DNA from: DASXTW01 sp036505215
Lineage (GTDB): Bacteria > Actinomycetota > UBA4738
Assembly (NCBI GenBank): GCA_036505215.1
Contig: DASXTW010000012.1
Span: forward strand, 1-23,380
Direction of reading: 5' to 3'
DNA: 23,380 nucleotides
Part shown: piece by piece, positions 21,440-23,380 of the stretch
Numbering within the stretch: position 1 is the stretch's first letter
Layout of the letters: each line of letters starts with the position of its first letter
Translations under genes and position numbers: made by a program
Notes under the pieces: model-generated
Seen by the model: the letters and a program-made list of their open reading frames with translations, nothing else
What the model was told of the DNA's origin: nothing
Database searches by the model: none

Positions 21440-22231
21440 TCAGTGGTACGAGTGGGCGTCGTCTGGAAAGACGCCTGCGGCGACCTCGTCCCGGAAGCTC
21501 TGCACGGCCCGGGTGATCTCCCCTCGCAGGTCCGCGTACGGCTTGACGAACTTCGGAGAGGTCCCGAACCCCATTCCCAAGAGGTCCGTGATGACCAGGA
21601 CCTGTCCGTCGCAATGAGGTCCGGCCCCGATCCCGATCGTGGGGACGCTCAGGGACTCGGTGATCTCCCCTGCGAGTGGCGCGGGAATGCCCTCCAGGAC
21701 CAGGGAGAAGATGCCGGACTTCTCCAAGGCATGGGCCTGGTCGAGGAGCCGCCGGGCGTCCTCCTCGCTCTTCCCCTGGACCCGGTATCCGCCCATGGCG
21801 TGCACCGACTGAGGAGTCAGCCCGATGTGGCCCATGACGGGAATGCCTCGCTCGACCAGAGCACCCGTCAGCTCCAGCATGGCTCCCTCGAGCTTGACCG
21901 CGTGGGCTCCGCCTTCCTTGAGGAACCGGCCGGCGTTGCGGATGCCCTCCTCCAGGGACGTCTGGTAGGAAAGGAACGGCATGTCCCCCACGATCAGCGC
22001 GTTCTTCGCTCCCCGGGCCACAGCCCGGGTGTGGTGGAGCATCTCCTCCATGGTCACCGGCAAGGTGTTCTCGTAGCCGAGGATGTTGTTGGCCAGCGAG
22101 TCACCCACCAGCAGGGCAGGTATCCCGGCCTCGTCGAGGATCCGGGCGGTGGGGAAGTCGTAGGCGGTGAGCATGACGAATCGCTCGCCGCGCTCCTTGA
22201 AGGTCCGGAGATCCCGGATGGTGACGCTCAT
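21440..22231 (-). CDS. panB: 3-methyl-2-oxobutanoate hydroxymethyltransferase (PanB)
   Basis: This 263-residue enzyme transfers a hydroxymethyl group from 5,10-methylene-tetrahydrofolate to 2-oxoisovalerate, giving ketopantoate, the first committed step of pantothenate and CoA synthesis. Family residues are all visible: metal ligands D44 (VGDS), D83 (GDMPF) and E115 (KLEG), with K113, and catalytic E180 in LVLEGIP. MLTAYDFPTAR (20-30), GHIGLTPQSV and GIGAGPHCDGQVLV are family signatures. The length is standard. ATG 22231 follows AAAGGAGG at about 9 nt spacing; the upstream extension of the open frame is not family-like. It is the only pantothenate gene here. The upstream region carries a possible -10 and a palindrome. 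Confidence 0.97.
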   Translation of the reverse strand: MSVTIRDLRTFKERGERFVMLTAYDFPTARILDEAGIPALLVGDSLANNILGYENTLPVTMEEMLHHTRAVARGAKNALIVGDMPFLSYQTSLEEGIRNAGRFLKEGGAHAVKLEGAMLELTGALVERGIPVMGHIGLTPQSVHAMGGYRVQGKSEEDARRLLDQAHALEKSGIFSLVLEGIPAPLAGEITESLSVPTIGIGAGPHCDGQVLVITDLLGMGFGTSPKFVKPYADLRGEITRAVQSFRDEVAAGVFPDDAHSYH

Positions 22232-22265
22232 CGGCTCGCGCCTCCTTTTCCTAGAGTGCACGGCA

Positions 22266-22277
22266 CTTTTCGAAAAG
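22266..22277. promoter_or_regulatory. CTTTTCGAAAAG palindrome, possible operator of panB
   Basis: A perfect 12-bp, AT-rich palindrome lies in otherwise GC-rich DNA, 34 nt upstream of ATG 22231 and directly after a TACACT box. Flanking CAC/GTG extend the dyad imperfectly. Its position over the expected transcription start suggests a repressor site. Confidence 0.45.
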
Positions 22278-22278
22278 A

Positions 22279-22284
22279 AGTGTA
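22279..22284 (-). promoter_or_regulatory. TACACT -10-like element upstream of panB
   Basis: On the minus strand TACACT (TANNNT type) lies immediately before the palindrome at 22266-22277 and about 47 nt before the panB start. No convincing -35 hexamer was found. Confidence 0.4.
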
Positions 22285-22298
22285 CGTCGAATCCGTCG

Positions 22299-23093
22299 TT
22301 ACAGAATGGTTCCGAGTGCCTGGTTGAGGAAGGCGCGGACGTGAGGCAACACGAGTTCGCTTCGAACGAACGCCGCGACGTGCCCAAGCCCAGGGAGGAT
22401 CACGCAGGATCCATTCGGAATGGTCGCCGCCGCCAGCTCGGCATCATCCGCGGCCGACCGGTAAGGATCCTCCTCCCGCTCGCCCACCACGATCAGGGTG
22501 GGCGCCTCGATGCGTGAGAATTCCTTCCAAGGGCCCGCCCAGTCGGCCCACCCGTCCAGCTCGAGCGCGAACATCTCCGGGTCGGTCTCGATCATCTGTT
22601 CCTCGAACCAGCTCGGGATGGGGTCGCTTTCTGCTTCCTGCAGCCCTTCCACGAGAGAGGGCATGCCCGCGACCGCGACCGTGGCCGCCACGTCCTCGCG
22701 CTCACGCAGGGTCTCGTCTGCTCCCCTTACGGCGCCGAGCGCGACGAGCGCGTCGACGCGGTCCGGGTGCCGCGCGGCGAGCACGTAGCCGACTGCGCTC
22801 CCGTCCGAATACCCGAAGAAGACAACGCGCTCGAGCCCAAGGGAGTCGATAACACGGATCACATCGTCGACGTACCCATCGATTCGATGATCTGATATCT
22901 CTCGGGGCTTGCCGCTGCGCCCATGTCCTCGGTGGTCCATCAGGATGCGTTGCATCCCCTTCAGACCCGCGACATATCCAGCCAATCGCCACATGCGATG
23001 GTCACCGCCGGCTCCAGTGTGCAGGACGATGGGCACACCATCGCCCTCGTGCTCGAAGTAGATGCGGACGGCGTCGTTATTCACGTACGGCAT
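22299..23093 (-). CDS. Alpha/beta hydrolase fold protein
   Basis: This 264-residue alpha/beta hydrolase has an oxyanion region VLHTGAGGDHRMW (23-35), MDHRGHGRSGKP (52-63) after strand 4, and the nucleophile elbow GYSDGS with S96. The likely acid is D209 in GEREEDPY and the catalytic His is H238 in PGLGHVAAF. The catalytic triad looks complete. Substrates are unknown; the family includes esterases, haloperoxidase-like enzymes and lactonases. The start is ATG 23093. It precedes panB by 67 nt on the same strand, but panB appears to have its own promoter within that gap. A decayed gene of the same superfamily lies just upstream. Confidence 0.92.
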   Translation of the reverse strand: MPYVNNDAVRIYFEHEGDGVPIVLHTGAGGDHRMWRLAGYVAGLKGMQRILMDHRGHGRSGKPREISDHRIDGYVDDVIRVIDSLGLERVVFFGYSDGSAVGYVLAARHPDRVDALVALGAVRGADETLREREDVAATVAVAGMPSLVEGLQEAESDPIPSWFEEQMIETDPEMFALELDGWADWAGPWKEFSRIEAPTLIVVGEREEDPYRSAADDAELAAATIPNGSCVILPGLGHVAAFVRSELVLPHVRAFLNQALGTIL

Positions 23094-23126
23094 GTCGCCC
23101 CGGTCGGTGTCTGGTCCACGCGCATC

Positions 23127-23380
23127 TCAGAGCAAGGGAGCCAGCTCTCCCCCCAGCGGTTCACGGGAGATCCCTGCCGAGCCCCTCCCGCATCCATTCT
23201 TTCATGGGTTGCAGGACGCCTTGACGAGGGGATTCGGGCCGCACAGGCCAGCGCGTGCGGGCCCCCGCTCGACCAACCGATGACCGGGAACGAGGGGAGG
23301 CTCGAGTTGGTCGGCCAACTGCTGGCCGTCACCAGCCCCAGTCGAGGAGGGTCCGAGCAGGCCATGGATCCGACCGCCCG
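23127..23380 (-). pseudogene. Decayed alpha/beta hydrolase, frameshifted and internally deleted
   Basis: On the minus strand from the window edge, three frames join into hydrolase sequence. First is GRSDPWPARTLLDWGW, then after one extra base DGQQLADQLE, then after another extra base (near 23300) LPSFPVIGWSSGGPHALA followed by CAARIP. The GWSSGG nucleophile elbow and the DW..LADQL helix before it are typical. Directly after ARIP the expected cap and C-terminal core are missing; about 20 residues that could be the family C-terminal helix (EWMREGLGRDLP, with a further frame change into REPLGGELAPLL and a TGA at 23127-23129) follow. The gene is therefore broken by small insertions and a large internal deletion. 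Its 5' part lies beyond the window. Confidence 0.55.

Noticed and set aside
19783..21516. 577-residue plus-strand open frame opposite the aldehyde dehydrogenase
   Set aside because: It is antisense to a complete aldehyde dehydrogenase and shows only shadow composition.

Overview
The window is high-GC DNA that looks like a chromosomal segment of an actinobacterium (Actinomycetota), most likely from a little-studied lineage. Supporting signs are an F420-type luciferase-like oxidoreductase, an actinobacterial-type Tad/Flp pilus operon, a DUF5318 gene next to a PonA-type penicillin-binding protein, GT87 and PIG-V-like polyprenol-dependent mannosyltransferases, and several genes whose start codon lies 6-9 nt after a TANNNT -10 element, as in leaderless actinobacterial transcripts. 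I see no insertion sequence, prophage, CRISPR array or rRNA. The content is mostly core or housekeeping.

Layout. 1-304: the C-terminal end of a WD40 protein. 615-706 (-): a selenocysteine tRNA (selC). 738-1700 (-): an Rv1855c-like LLM oxidoreductase. 1813-2607 (+): a HAD-IB phosphatase with a C-terminal membrane helix. 2934-3783 (+): a membrane-anchored peptidoglycan-binding-domain protein broken by two apparent one-base losses. 3837-4145 (-) and 4224-4922 (+): a divergent pair, a small conserved actinobacterial protein and a ferritin-like MiaE_2-type protein that seems to lack its histidine ligands.

5209-about 10840 (+): a compact Tad pilus operon in the order tadZ, tadA, tadB, tadC, flp, tadE, tadE/G-like. 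Most junctions overlap by 4 bases or less, and the pilin gene has a perfect Shine-Dalgarno sequence. The operon encodes the localisation ATPase, the motor, the inner-membrane platform, the major pilin and two pseudopilin-like proteins. The prepilin peptidase is not in this window. 10852-13540 (+): DUF5318 and a bifunctional class A penicillin-binding protein.

13583-16517 (-): a two-component system with a NarL-type regulator first, then a many-pass membrane PAS/HisKA_3 kinase. 16518-16994 has no convincing gene. 16995-23093 (-): a co-directional run, in transcription order alpha/beta hydrolase, panB, aldehyde dehydrogenase, DUF779 protein, GT87 and PIG-V-like mannosyltransferase; the last four are packed closely enough to be one operon. 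23127-23380 (-): a decayed second alpha/beta hydrolase with two frameshifts and a large internal deletion, running off the window.

The points most worth a second look are the isolated selC, the broken peptidoglycan-binding protein, the ligand-less ferritin-like protein, the TadE/G-like frame that overruns into DUF5318, the leaderless promoter pattern, the aldehyde dehydrogenase/DUF779/mannosyltransferase cluster, and the operator-like palindrome at panB. I found no clear evidence of a wholly new multi-gene system.
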